From Rutidosis leptorrhynchoides (Eukaryota > Streptophyta > Magnoliopsida > Asterales > Asteraceae): DNA of 64,000 nt. Positions within the stretch are counted from its first letter, which is position 1, and each line of letters begins with the position of its first letter. A program made the translations under genes and the position numbers. The stretch covers positions 107,636,001-107,700,000 of the forward strand of contig NC_092334.1 of the NCBI RefSeq assembly GCF_046630445.1, given 5' to 3'. Shown one piece after another: positions 37,703 through 47,743 of the stretch. The notes beneath the pieces were generated by a model. That model did not search any database, was not told the DNA's origin, and was given only the letters and a program-made list of their open reading frames with translations.

Positions 37703-40700
37703 TGTAGTGACCCGAACTTTTCCATGTTTATATATATTAATTGAGATTGATATTTACATGATTAAATGTTTCCAACATGTTAAGAAATCAAACTTGTTAA
37801 GACTTGATTAATTGAAATATGTTTCATATAGACAATTGACCACCCAAGTTGACCGGTGATTCACGAACTTTAAAACTTGTAAAAACTATACGATGACATA
37901 TATATGGTTATATATATAGTTAACATGATTTTATTATAAGTATGTATCTCATTAGGTATTTTAACAATGAGTTATATACATAAAAATGAGACTATTAATT
38001 TAAGAAACTCGAAAACGATATATATAACGATTATCGTTATAACAACGTCTTACTAGGTACATATGAATCATATTAAGATATTGATACACTTGGTTAATTA
38101 TGTTAAATGATAAGTAAATATATTATTAAGTGTATTAACAATGAAATACATATGTAAAAATAAGACTACTAACTTAATGATTTCGAAACGAGACATATAT
38201 GTAACGATTATCGTTGTAACGACATTTAACTGTATATATACCATACTAAGATATATTATATATTATAATATCATAATAATATAACAATTTAACATCTCAA
38301 TTGTTATAATAAACAATGGGTTAACAACATTCAACAAGATCGTTAACCTAAAGGTTTCAAAACAACATTTACATGTAACGACTAACGATGACTTAACGAC
38401 TCAGATAAAATGTATATACATGTAGTGTTTTAATATGTATTTATATACTTTTGAAAGACTTCAATACACTTATCAAAATACTTCTACTTAACAAAAATGC
38501 TTACAATTACATCCTCGTTCAGTTTCATCAACAATTCTACTCGTATGCACCCGTATTCGTACTCGTACAATACACAGCTTTTAGATGTATGTACTATTGG
38601 TATATACACTCCAATGATCAGCTCTTAGCAGCCCATGTGAGTCACCTAACACATGTGGGAACCATCATTTGGCAACTAGCATGAAATATCTCATAAAATT
38701 ACAAAAATATGAGTAATCATTCATGACTTATTTACATGAAAACAAAATTACATATCCTTTATATCTAATCCATACACCAACGACCAAAAACACCTACAAA
38801 CACTTTCATTCTTCAATTTTCTTCATCTAATTGATCTCTCTCAAGTTCTATCTTCAAGTTCTAAGTGTTCTTCATATATTCTACAAGTTCTAGTTACATA
38901 AAATCAAGAATACTTTCAAGTTTGCTAGCTCACTTCCAATCTTGTAAGGTGATCATCCAACCTCAAGAAATCTTTGTTTCTTACAGTAGGTTATCATTCT
39001 AATACAAGGTAATAATCATATTCAAACTTTGGTTCAATTTCTATAACTATAACAATCTTATTTCAAGTGATGATCTTACTTGAACTTGTTTTCGTGTCAT
39101 GATTCTGCTTCAAGAACTTCGAGCCATCCAAGGATTCGTTGAAGCTAGATCCATTTTTCTCTTTTCCAGTAGTTTTATCCAAGGAACTTAAGGTAGTAAT
39201 TATGTTCATAACATCATTCGATTCATACATATAAAGCTATCTTATTCGAAGGTTTAAACTTGTAATCACTAGAACATAGTTTAGTTAATTCTAAACTTGT
39301 TCGCAAACAAAAGTTAATCCTTCTAAATTGACTTTTAAAATCAACTAAACACATGTTCTATATCTATATGATATGCTAACTTAATGATTTAAAACCTGGA
39401 AACACGAAAAACACCGTAAAACCGGATTTACGCAGTCGTAGTAACACCGCGGGCTGTTTTGGGTTAGTTAATTAAAAACTATGATAAACTTTGATTTAAA
39501 AGTTGTTATTCTGAGAAAATGATTTTTATTATGAACATGAAACTATATCCAAAAATTATGGTTAGACTCAAAGTGGAAGTATGTTTTCTAAAATGGTCAT
39601 CTAGACGTCGTTCTTTCGACTGAAATGACTACCTTTACAAAAACGACTTGTAACTTATTTTTCCGACTATAAACCTATACTTTTTCTGTGTAGATTCATA
39701 AAATAGAGTTCAATATGAAACCATAGCAATTTGATTCACTCAAAACGGATTTAAAATGAAGAAGTTATGGGTAAAACAAGATTGGATAATTTTTCTCATT
39801 TTAGCTACGTGAAAATTGGTAACAAATCTATTTCAACCATAACTTAATCAACTTGTATTTTATATTATGTAATCTTGAGATACCATAGACACGTATACAA
39901 TGTTTCGACCTATCATGTCGACACATCTATATATATTTCGGAACAACCATAGACACTCTATATGTGAATGTTGGAGTTAGCTATACAGGGTTGAGGTTGA
40001 TTCCAAAATATATATAGTTTGAGTTGTGATCAATACTGAGATACGTATACACTGGGTCGTGGATTGATTCAAGATAATATTTATCGATTTATTTCTGTAC
40101 ATCTAACTGTGGACAACTAGTTGTAGGTTACTAACGAGGACAGCTGACTTAATAAACTTAAAACATCAAAATATATTAAAAGTATTGTAAATATATTTTG
40201 AACATACTTTGATATATATGTATATGTTGTTATAGGTTCGTGAATCAACCAGTGGCCAAGTCTTACTTCCCGACGAAGTAAAAATCTGTGAAAGTGAGTT
40301 ATAGTCCCACTTTTAAAATCTAATATTTTTGGGATGAGAATACATGCAGGTTTTATAAATGATTTACAAAATAGACACAAGTACGTGAAACTACATTATA
40401 TGGTTGAATTATCGAAATCGAATATGCCCCTTTTTATTAAGTCTGGTAATCTAAGAATTAGGGAACAGACACCCTAATTGACGCGAATCCTAAAGATAGA
40501 TCTATTGGGCCTAACAAACCCCATCCAAAGTACCGGATGCTTTAGTACTTCGAAATTTATATCATATCCGAAGGGTGTCCCGAAATGATGGGGATATTCT
40601 TATATATGCATCTTGTTAATGTCGGTTACCAGGTGTTCACCATATGAATGATTTTTATCTCTATGTATGGGATGTGTATTGAAATATGAAATCTTGTGGT

Positions 40701-41127
40701 CTATTATTATGATTTGATATATATAGGTTAAACCTATAACTCACCAACATTTTTGTTGACGTTTTAAGCATGTTTATTCTCAGGTGATTATTAAGAGCTT
40801 CCGCTGTCGCATACTTAAATAAGGACGAGATTTGGAGTCCATGATTGTATGATATTGTGTAAAAACTGCATTCAAGAAACTTATTTTGTTGTAACATATT
40901 TGTATTGTAAACCATTATGTAATGGTCGTGTGTAAATAGGATATTTTAGATTATCATTATTTGATAATCTACGTAAAGCTTTTTAAACCTTTATTGATGA
41001 AATAAAGGTTATGGTTTGTTTTAAAATGAATGCAGTCTTTGAAAAAACGTCTCATATAGAGGTCAAAACCTCGCAACGAAATCAATTAATATGGAACGTT
41101 TTTAATCAATAAGAACGGGACATTTCA
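37703..41127 (+). repeat. 5' LTR of element C (3425 bp)
   Basis: Begins TGTAGTGACCCGAAC, ends CGGGACATTTCA. Bracket motif at 37858-37868 and 40236-40246. The 77-codon ORF at 38451-38684 exists in both LTRs simply because the LTRs are nearly identical. Confidence 0.95.
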
Positions 41128-41129
41128 GT

Positions 41130-41141
41130 TGGTATCCGAGC
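41130..41141 (+). other. primer-binding site of element C (one mismatch)
   Basis: TGGTATCCGAGC; the initiator-Met site in A and B is TGGTATCAGAGC. One base differs in the middle. Confidence 0.8.
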
Positions 41142-41336
41142 GTTGGTCTTAGAGAACCAGAATTTTGCATTAGTGTGTCTTATCGAGTTTGTTAGGATGC
41201 ATTAGTGAGTCTGGACTTCGACCGTGTTTACTTGAAAAATGATTGCTTAACAAATTTTGTTGGAAACTATATATTTTTAACATGTGAATATTATGTGATA
41301 TATTAATCTCTTAACGCATTTGATATTATGTGATAG

Positions 41337-41951
41337 ATGTCTACCTCTAGAACAAGTCCCATTGACTCACCTAATAATAATGAAGAGTCAAATGTAAATT
41401 GGAATGATTCGTGGACGGATTCACAAGTTCCCGAAGAGGAACCGGAAGAAGAGTCGGAACCGGAAGAAGAATCGGAACCGGAAGAAGAATCGGAACCGGA
41501 TGAAGAAATAGAACCGGTGGGGGAAATAATAAAACGGTTAAGTAAAAGAAAATCCTCAACCAACCGACCAAGGTTAATTATGGTCAATGGTGTTTCCGCC
41601 AAGGAAGCAAAATATTGGGAGGGTTACCAATTCTCCGATGAATCGGATTCCGACGAGAATTCCGATGATGTTATAGAAATTACCCCAACTGAATTTAAAA
41701 AGGCAAAAGAAAATAATAAGGGAAAGGGCATAAAAATAGAGAAATCTAATTCCAACCCCGATGAACTTTATATGTATCGTCAACCCCCGAAGTCCTTAAG
41801 TTGTAACAATGACCCGGGAACCTCTAAACCACCAGGTTTTTCTAAACCAATGTGGAAAATGACGGCTCGTATTAGGGGAACATCATATATCCCTAGAAAC
41901 TTGGCAAAACGAACCAAAACCGAAGAAGAAGAAACAAGCGAGTCGGAATAA
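41337..41951 (+). CDS. acidic leader ORF of element C (204 aa), unknown function
   Basis: An intact frame between primer site and F-box ORF. Residues 1-30 are Ser/Asn-rich. Residues 31-60 are almost pure Glu/Pro/Ser with tandem EEESEP units. The middle has Ser/Asp-rich segments (DESDSDENSDD) and Lys-rich KENNKGKGIK. The C-terminal third is basic and ends in an acidic tail. No enzyme motif; it looks intrinsically disordered. A shorter Ser/Asp-rich ORF sits at the same place in A (9861-10010), which suggests an old leader-encoded protein of this element group. It has remained open while gag-pol acquired four stops. Nothing indicates its role; chaperone or chromatin contact would be guesswork. 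Confidence 0.6.
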   Translation: MSTSRTSPIDSPNNNEESNVNWNDSWTDSQVPEEEPEEESEPEEESEPEEESEPDEEIEPVGEIIKRLSKRKSSTNRPRLIMVNGVSAKEAKYWEGYQFSDESDSDENSDDVIEITPTEFKKAKENNKGKGIKIEKSNSNPDELYMYRQPPKSLSCNNDPGTSKPPGFSKPMWKMTARIRGTSYIPRNLAKRTKTEEEETSESE

Positions 41952-42087
41952 GATAGTTGTATTCGTGTGGTGTAATATATGTAATATAGTGTGCTTATGC
42001 TTTATGATATATGTAAAAATTGCTTGTATTAATAAGTATTTTTTTATGAATCTAACTCTTGTCTATTTTACAGTATAAAAACACAAA

Positions 42088-42771
42088 ATGGATAGACAAC
42101 CCAATATTTTAAGAGACCTACCCGGAGACATGATTGATGAAATCTTGTCTAGAGTCGGTCAGAATTCTTTGGCACAACTATTTAAGGCGAGATCAGTTTG
42201 TAAGACATTCGAAGAACGTTCCAAGAATGCCTTGGTTTATAAAAGGCTTTCGTTCGAAAGATGGGGGATATCACATTGGGAAATCCATAAGTTACGATGT
42301 GTTTACTTTGACGCATATATTGCGGGGAACCCAAATGCTATTTTACGCAATGGGTTAAGAAATTATTTTGACTCAATATATCCGAATATTGGACTTCGTG
42401 ATTTAGAAAAAGCGGCTAACATGCAACATAAAGAAGCATGTTATGCTTACGGATTAGTAATGTTCGCTTCTCACCAAAGTGAGAACAAGAACATCGGGCT
42501 ACAACTATTAAACAAAACGTTCCCACAAGTGACGGAGTCGGTAATTGGGGTAAGAAATGAGGTTTTTAGATTGTTACGGGACTGTTGGACATTACGTAAC
42601 CCTCGTCCCTTTGACGACGTTACAACACGCTGTCTTATCAACGGCCATAACGGTTATGTTCCACAAGACCAAGGATGGGAAGTAATCCTAGTAAAACCAG
42701 AATGCATGACTTGTTTCTGGACGTATGAATTACGTGTCTTTATTGCCTTTGCTGAACGACTTGTGTACTAG
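42088..42771 (+). CDS. F-box protein with Sel1-like repeat, carried by retrotransposon C (227 aa)
   Basis: An intact frame starting MDRQPNILRDLPGDMIDEIL. Residues 8-45 fit the F-box pattern (LPxDMIDEILSRV...SLAQLFKARSVCKTF). Residues about 105-140 (GLRDLEKAANMQHKEACYAY GLV) resemble a Sel1-type repeat. This combination is that of the plant F-box family related to Arabidopsis At2g35280. F-box proteins usually link substrates to SCF ubiquitin ligases through SKP1. The gene lies between the acidic ORF and gag, on the element's strand, without introns, and is not part of normal Ty3/Gypsy content, so it appears to be captured host sequence. No internal stop. Expression and SKP1 binding are not shown. 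Confidence 0.75.
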   Translation: MDRQPNILRDLPGDMIDEILSRVGQNSLAQLFKARSVCKTFEERSKNALVYKRLSFERWGISHWEIHKLRCVYFDAYIAGNPNAILRNGLRNYFDSIYPNIGLRDLEKAANMQHKEACYAYGLVMFASHQSENKNIGLQLLNKTFPQVTESVIGVRNEVFRLLRDCWTLRNPRPFDDVTTRCLINGHNGYVPQDQGWEVILVKPECMTCFWTYELRVFIAFAERLVY

Positions 42772-42959
42772 CTAGAATTATCTTCACAACCATCTTGTAT
42801 CAAATTTATTGTGTGCTATATTGCATGCTATATGTAAAATAAGCGGTATTGTAAGTTTGTAAAATATTGTGTAAAAGTTTGAACGCGAAATATTATTATA
42901 ATCAGTTTTTCATATAGAATTGTAGTAGTTGAATTGTATATTAGCTACTAAGTATGAAC

Positions 42960-42974
42960 TTAACGGGTAGGTAC
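42960..42974 (+). other. internal polypurine-tract-like motif in element C
   Basis: TTAACGGGTAGGTAC, identical to the last 15 bases of the terminal tract (47729-47743), located between F-box ORF and gag. Confidence 0.55.
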
Positions 42975-43112
42975 TACCCGAATTTAAACTTATAAAACGC
43001 TAATATGAAGAAAAAGCTTTTATAAATGAGTTCATATTATGCTACGAAATACTATTAACTACTCTTAATATTCTGTATGATTAACTTGTTCCATTTGACT
43101 ATTTTGAAGGAA

Positions 43113-43946
43113 ATGGCACCGACTACTCGACACACCGTGAATATGAATGAAGAGGAATTCCGTACTTTTCTAGCTTCAAACATAGCCGCAGTACAGGCTG
43201 CGCTACATACCAATAATAACCTTGGATCTAGCAGTACAGGAAATCATGTAGGATGCGCCTACAAAGAATTCACTGCCTGCAAACCATTGGAATTTGATGG
43301 AACCGAAGGACCGATCGGATTGTAACGGTGGACCGAGAAGGTCGAATCGGTGTTTGCCATAAGTAAGTGTACTGAAGAGGACAAAGTGAAGTACGCTATG
43401 CATACCTTCATAGGTTCTGCGTTAACATGGTGGAATACCTATCTAGAGCAAGTGGGACAAGACGATGCGTACGCACTACCGTGGTCAGCATTCAAGCACT
43501 TGATGAACGAGAAGTACCGTCCCAGAACCGAGGTCAATAAGCTCAAGACAGAACTTAGAGGGTTACGAACCCAAGGATTTGATATTACCACGTACGAAAG
43601 ACGATTCACAGAATTGTGCCTATTGTGTCCGGGAGCATTCGAAGATGAGGAAGAGAAGATCGACGCATTTGTGAAAGGATTACCGGAAAGAATCCAAGAA
43701 GATATAAGTTCACACGAGCCCGCCTCCATACAACAAGCATGTAGAATGGCTCACAAACTAGTGAACCAGATTGAAGAAAGAATTAAAGAACAGACTGCTG
43801 AAGAGGCCAATGTGAAGCAAGTCAAAAGAAAGTGGGAGGAAAATGGTGATAAGAATCACCAATACAACAACAACAGTAATTACAACAATAATCGCAATAA
43901 TTATCCCAACAATCGCAACATCAATCGCAACTACAACAAACGGCCC

Positions 43947-43989
<43 letters not shown>

Positions 43990-46900
43990 GCAGCAACTAC
44001 AACAATCATCCCAACAACAATAATAACCGCAACAACAACAACAATCAGAAGCAGCTATGCCAAAGGTGTGAAAAGTATCACTCGGGGTTCTGCACCAAAT
44101 TTTGCAACAAGTGTAAAAGAAATGGTCATAGCGCGGAGAAGTGTGAGGTCTACGGACCAGGGGTTAATAGAACGAAAGGAACAAATGGTGTTGGAACGAG
44201 TAATGGCGGAGCAAGTAGTGTCGGAGCAAGCTATGCCAATGTAGTTTGTTATAAATGTGGAAAACCGGGCCACATTATTAGAAATTGCCCGAACCAGGAG
44301 AACACGAATGGACAAGGCCGCGGAAGAGTTTTCAATATTAATGCGGCAGAGGCACAGGAAGACCCGGAGCTTGTTACGGGTACATTTCTTATTGACAATA
44401 AATCTGCTTATGTTTTATTTGATTTGGGTGCGGATAGAAGCTATATGAGTAGAGATTTTTGTGCTAAATTAAGTTGCCCATTGACGCCTTTGGATAGTAA
44501 ATTTTTACTCGAATTAGCAAATGGTAAATTAATTTCAGCAGATAATATATGTCGGAATCGAGAAATTAAACTGGTTAGCGAAACATTTAAGATTGATTTG
44601 ATACCAGTAGAGTTAGGGAGTTTTGATGTGATAATCGGTATGGACTGGTTGAAAGAAGTGAAAGCAGAGATCGTTTGTTACAAAAATGCAATTCGCATTA
44701 TACGAGAAAAAGGAAAACCCTTAATGGTGTACGGAGAAAAGGGCAACACGAAGCTACATCTTATTAGTAATTTGAAGGCACAAAAACTAATAAGAAAAGG
44801 TTGCTATGCTGTTCTATCACACATCGAGAAAGTACAAACTGAAGAAAAGAGCATCAATGATGTTCCCGTCGCAAAAGAATTTCCCGATGTATTTCTGAAA
44901 GAATTACCGGGATTACCCCCACATCGATCCGTTGAATTTCAAATAGATCTTGTACCAGGAGCTGCACCAATAGCTCGTGCTCCTTACAGACTCGCACCCA
45001 GCGAGATGAAAGAACTGCAAAGCCAATTACAAGAACTTTTAGAGCGTGGTTTCATTCGACCAAGCACATCACCGTGGGGAGCTCTTGTTTTGTTTGTCAA
45101 GAAGAAAGATGGTACATTCAGGTTGTGTATCGACTACCGAGAGTTGAACAAACTTACCATCATGAACCGCTACCCACTACCGAGAATCGATGACTTATTT
45201 GATCAACTACAAGGCTCGTCTGTTTATTCAAAGATTGACTTACATTCCGGGTATCATCAAATGCGGGTGAAAGAAGATGATATTCCAAAGACTGCTTTCA
45301 GAACACGTTACGGTCATTACGAGTTTATGGTCATGCCGTTTGGTTTAACTAATGCACCAGCTGTGTTCATGGACCTTATGAACCGAGTGTGTGGACCATA
45401 CCTTGACAAGTTTGTCATTGTTTTCATTGATGACATACTTATTTACTCAAAGAATGACCAAGAACATGGTGAACATTTGAGAAAGGTGTTAGAAGTATTG
45501 AGGAAGGAAGAATTGTACGCAAAGTTTTCAAAGTGTGCATTTTGGTTGGAAGAAGTTTAATTCCTCGGTCACATAGTGAACAAAGAAGGTATTAAGGTGG
45601 ATCCGGCAAAGATAGAAACTGTTGAAAAGTAGGAAACCCCGAAAACTCCGAAACACATACGCCAGTTTTTAGGACTAGCTGGTTACTACAGAAGGTTCAT
45701 CCAAGACTTTTCCAGAATAGCAAAACCCTTGACTGCATTAACGCATAAAGGGAAGAAATTTGAATGGAATGATGAACAAGAGAAAGCGTTTCAGTTATTG
45801 AAGAAAAAGCTAACTACGGCACCTATATTGTCATTGCCTGAAGGGAATGATGATTTTGTGATTTATTGTGACGCATCAAAGCAAGGTCTCGGTTGTGTAT
45901 TAATGCAACGAACAAAGGTGATTGCTTATGCGTCTAGACAATTGAAGATTCACGAACAAAATTATACGACGCATGATTTGGAATTAGGCGCGGTTGTTTT
46001 TGCATTAAAGACTTGGAGGCACTACTTATATGGGGTCAAAAGTATTATATATACCGACCACAAAAGTCTTCAACACATATTTAATCAGAAACAACTGAAT
46101 ATGAGGCAGCGTAGGTGGATTGAATTATTGAATGATTACGACTTTGAGATTCGTTACCACCCGGGGAAGGCAAATGTGGTAGCCGATGCCTTGAGCAGGA
46201 AGGACAGAGAACCCATTCAAGTAAAATCTATGAATATAATGATTCATAATAACCTTACTACTCAAATAAAGGAGGCGCAACAAGGAGTTTTAAAAAAGGG
46301 AAATTTAAAGGATGAAATACCCAAAGGATCGGAGAAGCATCTTAATATTCGGGAAGATGGAACCCGGTATAGGGCTGAAAGGATTTGGGTACCAAAATTT
46401 GGAGATATGAGAGAAATGGTACTTAGAGAAGCTCATAAAACCAGATACTCAATACATCCTGGAACGGGGAAGATGTACAAGGATCTCAAGAAACATTTTT
46501 GGTGGCCGGGTATGAAAGCCGATGTTGCTAAATACGTAGGAGAATGTTTGACGTGTTCTAAGGTCAAAGCTGAGCATCAGAAACCATCAGGTCTACTTCA
46601 ACAACCCGAAATCCCGGAATGGAAATGGGAAAACATTACCATGGATTTCATCACTAAATTGCCAAGGACTGCAAGTGGTTTTGATACTATTTGGGTAATA
46701 GTTGATCGTCTCACCAAATCAGCACACTTCCTGCCAATAAGAGAAGATGACAAGATGGAGAAGTTAGCACGACTGTATTTGAAGGAAGTCGTCTCCAGAC
46801 ATGGAATACCAATCTCTATTATCTCTGATAGGGATGGCAGATTTATTTCAAGATTCTGGCAGACATTACAGCAAGCATTAGGAACTCGTCTAGACATGAG

Positions 46901-47708
46901 TACTGCCTATCATCCACAAACTGATGGGCAGAGCGAAAGGACGATACAAACGCTTGAAGACATGCTACGAGCATGTGTTATTGATTTCAGAAACAGTTGG
47001 GATCGACATCTACCATTAGCAGAATTTTCCTACAACAACAGCTACCATTCAAGCATTGAGATGGCGCCGTTTGAAGCACTTTATGGTAGAAAGTGCAGGT
47101 CTCCGATTTGTTGGAGTGAAGTGGGGGATAGACAGATTACGGGTCCGGAGATTTTACAAGAAACTACCGAGAAGATCATCCAAATTCAACAACGGTTGAA
47201 AACCGCCCAAAGTCGACAAAAGAGCTACGCTGACATTAAAAGAAAAGATATAGAATTTGAAATTAGAGAGATGGTCATGCTTAAAGTTGCACCTTGGAAA
47301 GGCGTTGTTCGATTTGGTAAACGAGGGAAATTAAATCCAAGGTATATTGGACCATTCAAGATTATTGATCGTGTCGGACCAGTAGCTTACCGACTTGAGT
47401 TACCTCAACAACTCGCGGCTGTACATAACACTTTCCACGTCTCGAATTTGAAGAAATGTTTTGCTAAAGAAGATCTCACTATTCCGTTAGATGAAATCCA
47501 AATCAACGAAAAACTTCAATTCATCGAAGAACCCGTCGAAATAATGGATCGTGAGGTTAAAAGACTTAAGCAAAACAAGATACCAATTGTTAAGGTTTGA
47601 TGGAATGCTCGTAGAGGACCCGAGTTCACCTGGGAGCGTGAAGATCAGATGAAGAAGAAATACCCGCATCTATTTCCAGAAGATTCGTCAACACCTTCAA
47701 CAGCTTAA
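43113..47708 (+). pseudogene. gag-pol of element C with four in-frame stops
   Basis: One frame from MAPTTRHTVN. Order: gag core (about 43530-43780), Asn-rich tract (43860-44050), Cys-rich knuckles including [14 protein letters not shown] (44247-44288), protease with DLGA instead of DTGA (44421-44432), reverse transcriptase with FIDD (45423-45434), RNase H with YCDAS (about 45864), integrase HHCC (about 46447-46575), catalytic Asp 46644, Asp 46827, Glu 46935 (35 residues apart), then FHVSNLKK and a chromodomain-like end. In-frame stops: TAA 43323-43325, TAA 45558-45560, TAG 45630-45632, TGA 47598-47600. No frameshift. The last three replace codons normally Gln, Trp and Arg, all reachable by C-to-T or G-to-A. 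The copy cannot make the full polyprotein. Confidence 0.92.
43946..43991. repeat. (AAC)n microsatellite in gag of C
   Basis: Fifteen or so AAC units encoding an Asn run in the linker before the Cys-rich knuckles. Confidence 0.9.
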
Positions 47709-47743
47709 AATTTCGGGACGAAATTTATTTAACGGGTAGGTAC
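47709..47743 (+). other. palindrome and polypurine tract of element C
   Basis: AATTTCGGGACGAAATT directly follows the end of pol, then TATTTAACGGGTAGGTAC abuts the 3' LTR. Confidence 0.85.

Noticed and set aside
38451-38684. 77-codon ORF in both LTRs of C
   Set aside because: Duplicated by LTR identity; no motif, no start context.
43758-44009. Val/Ile-rich minus-strand ORF
   Set aside because: Shadow of the AAC repeat in gag of C.
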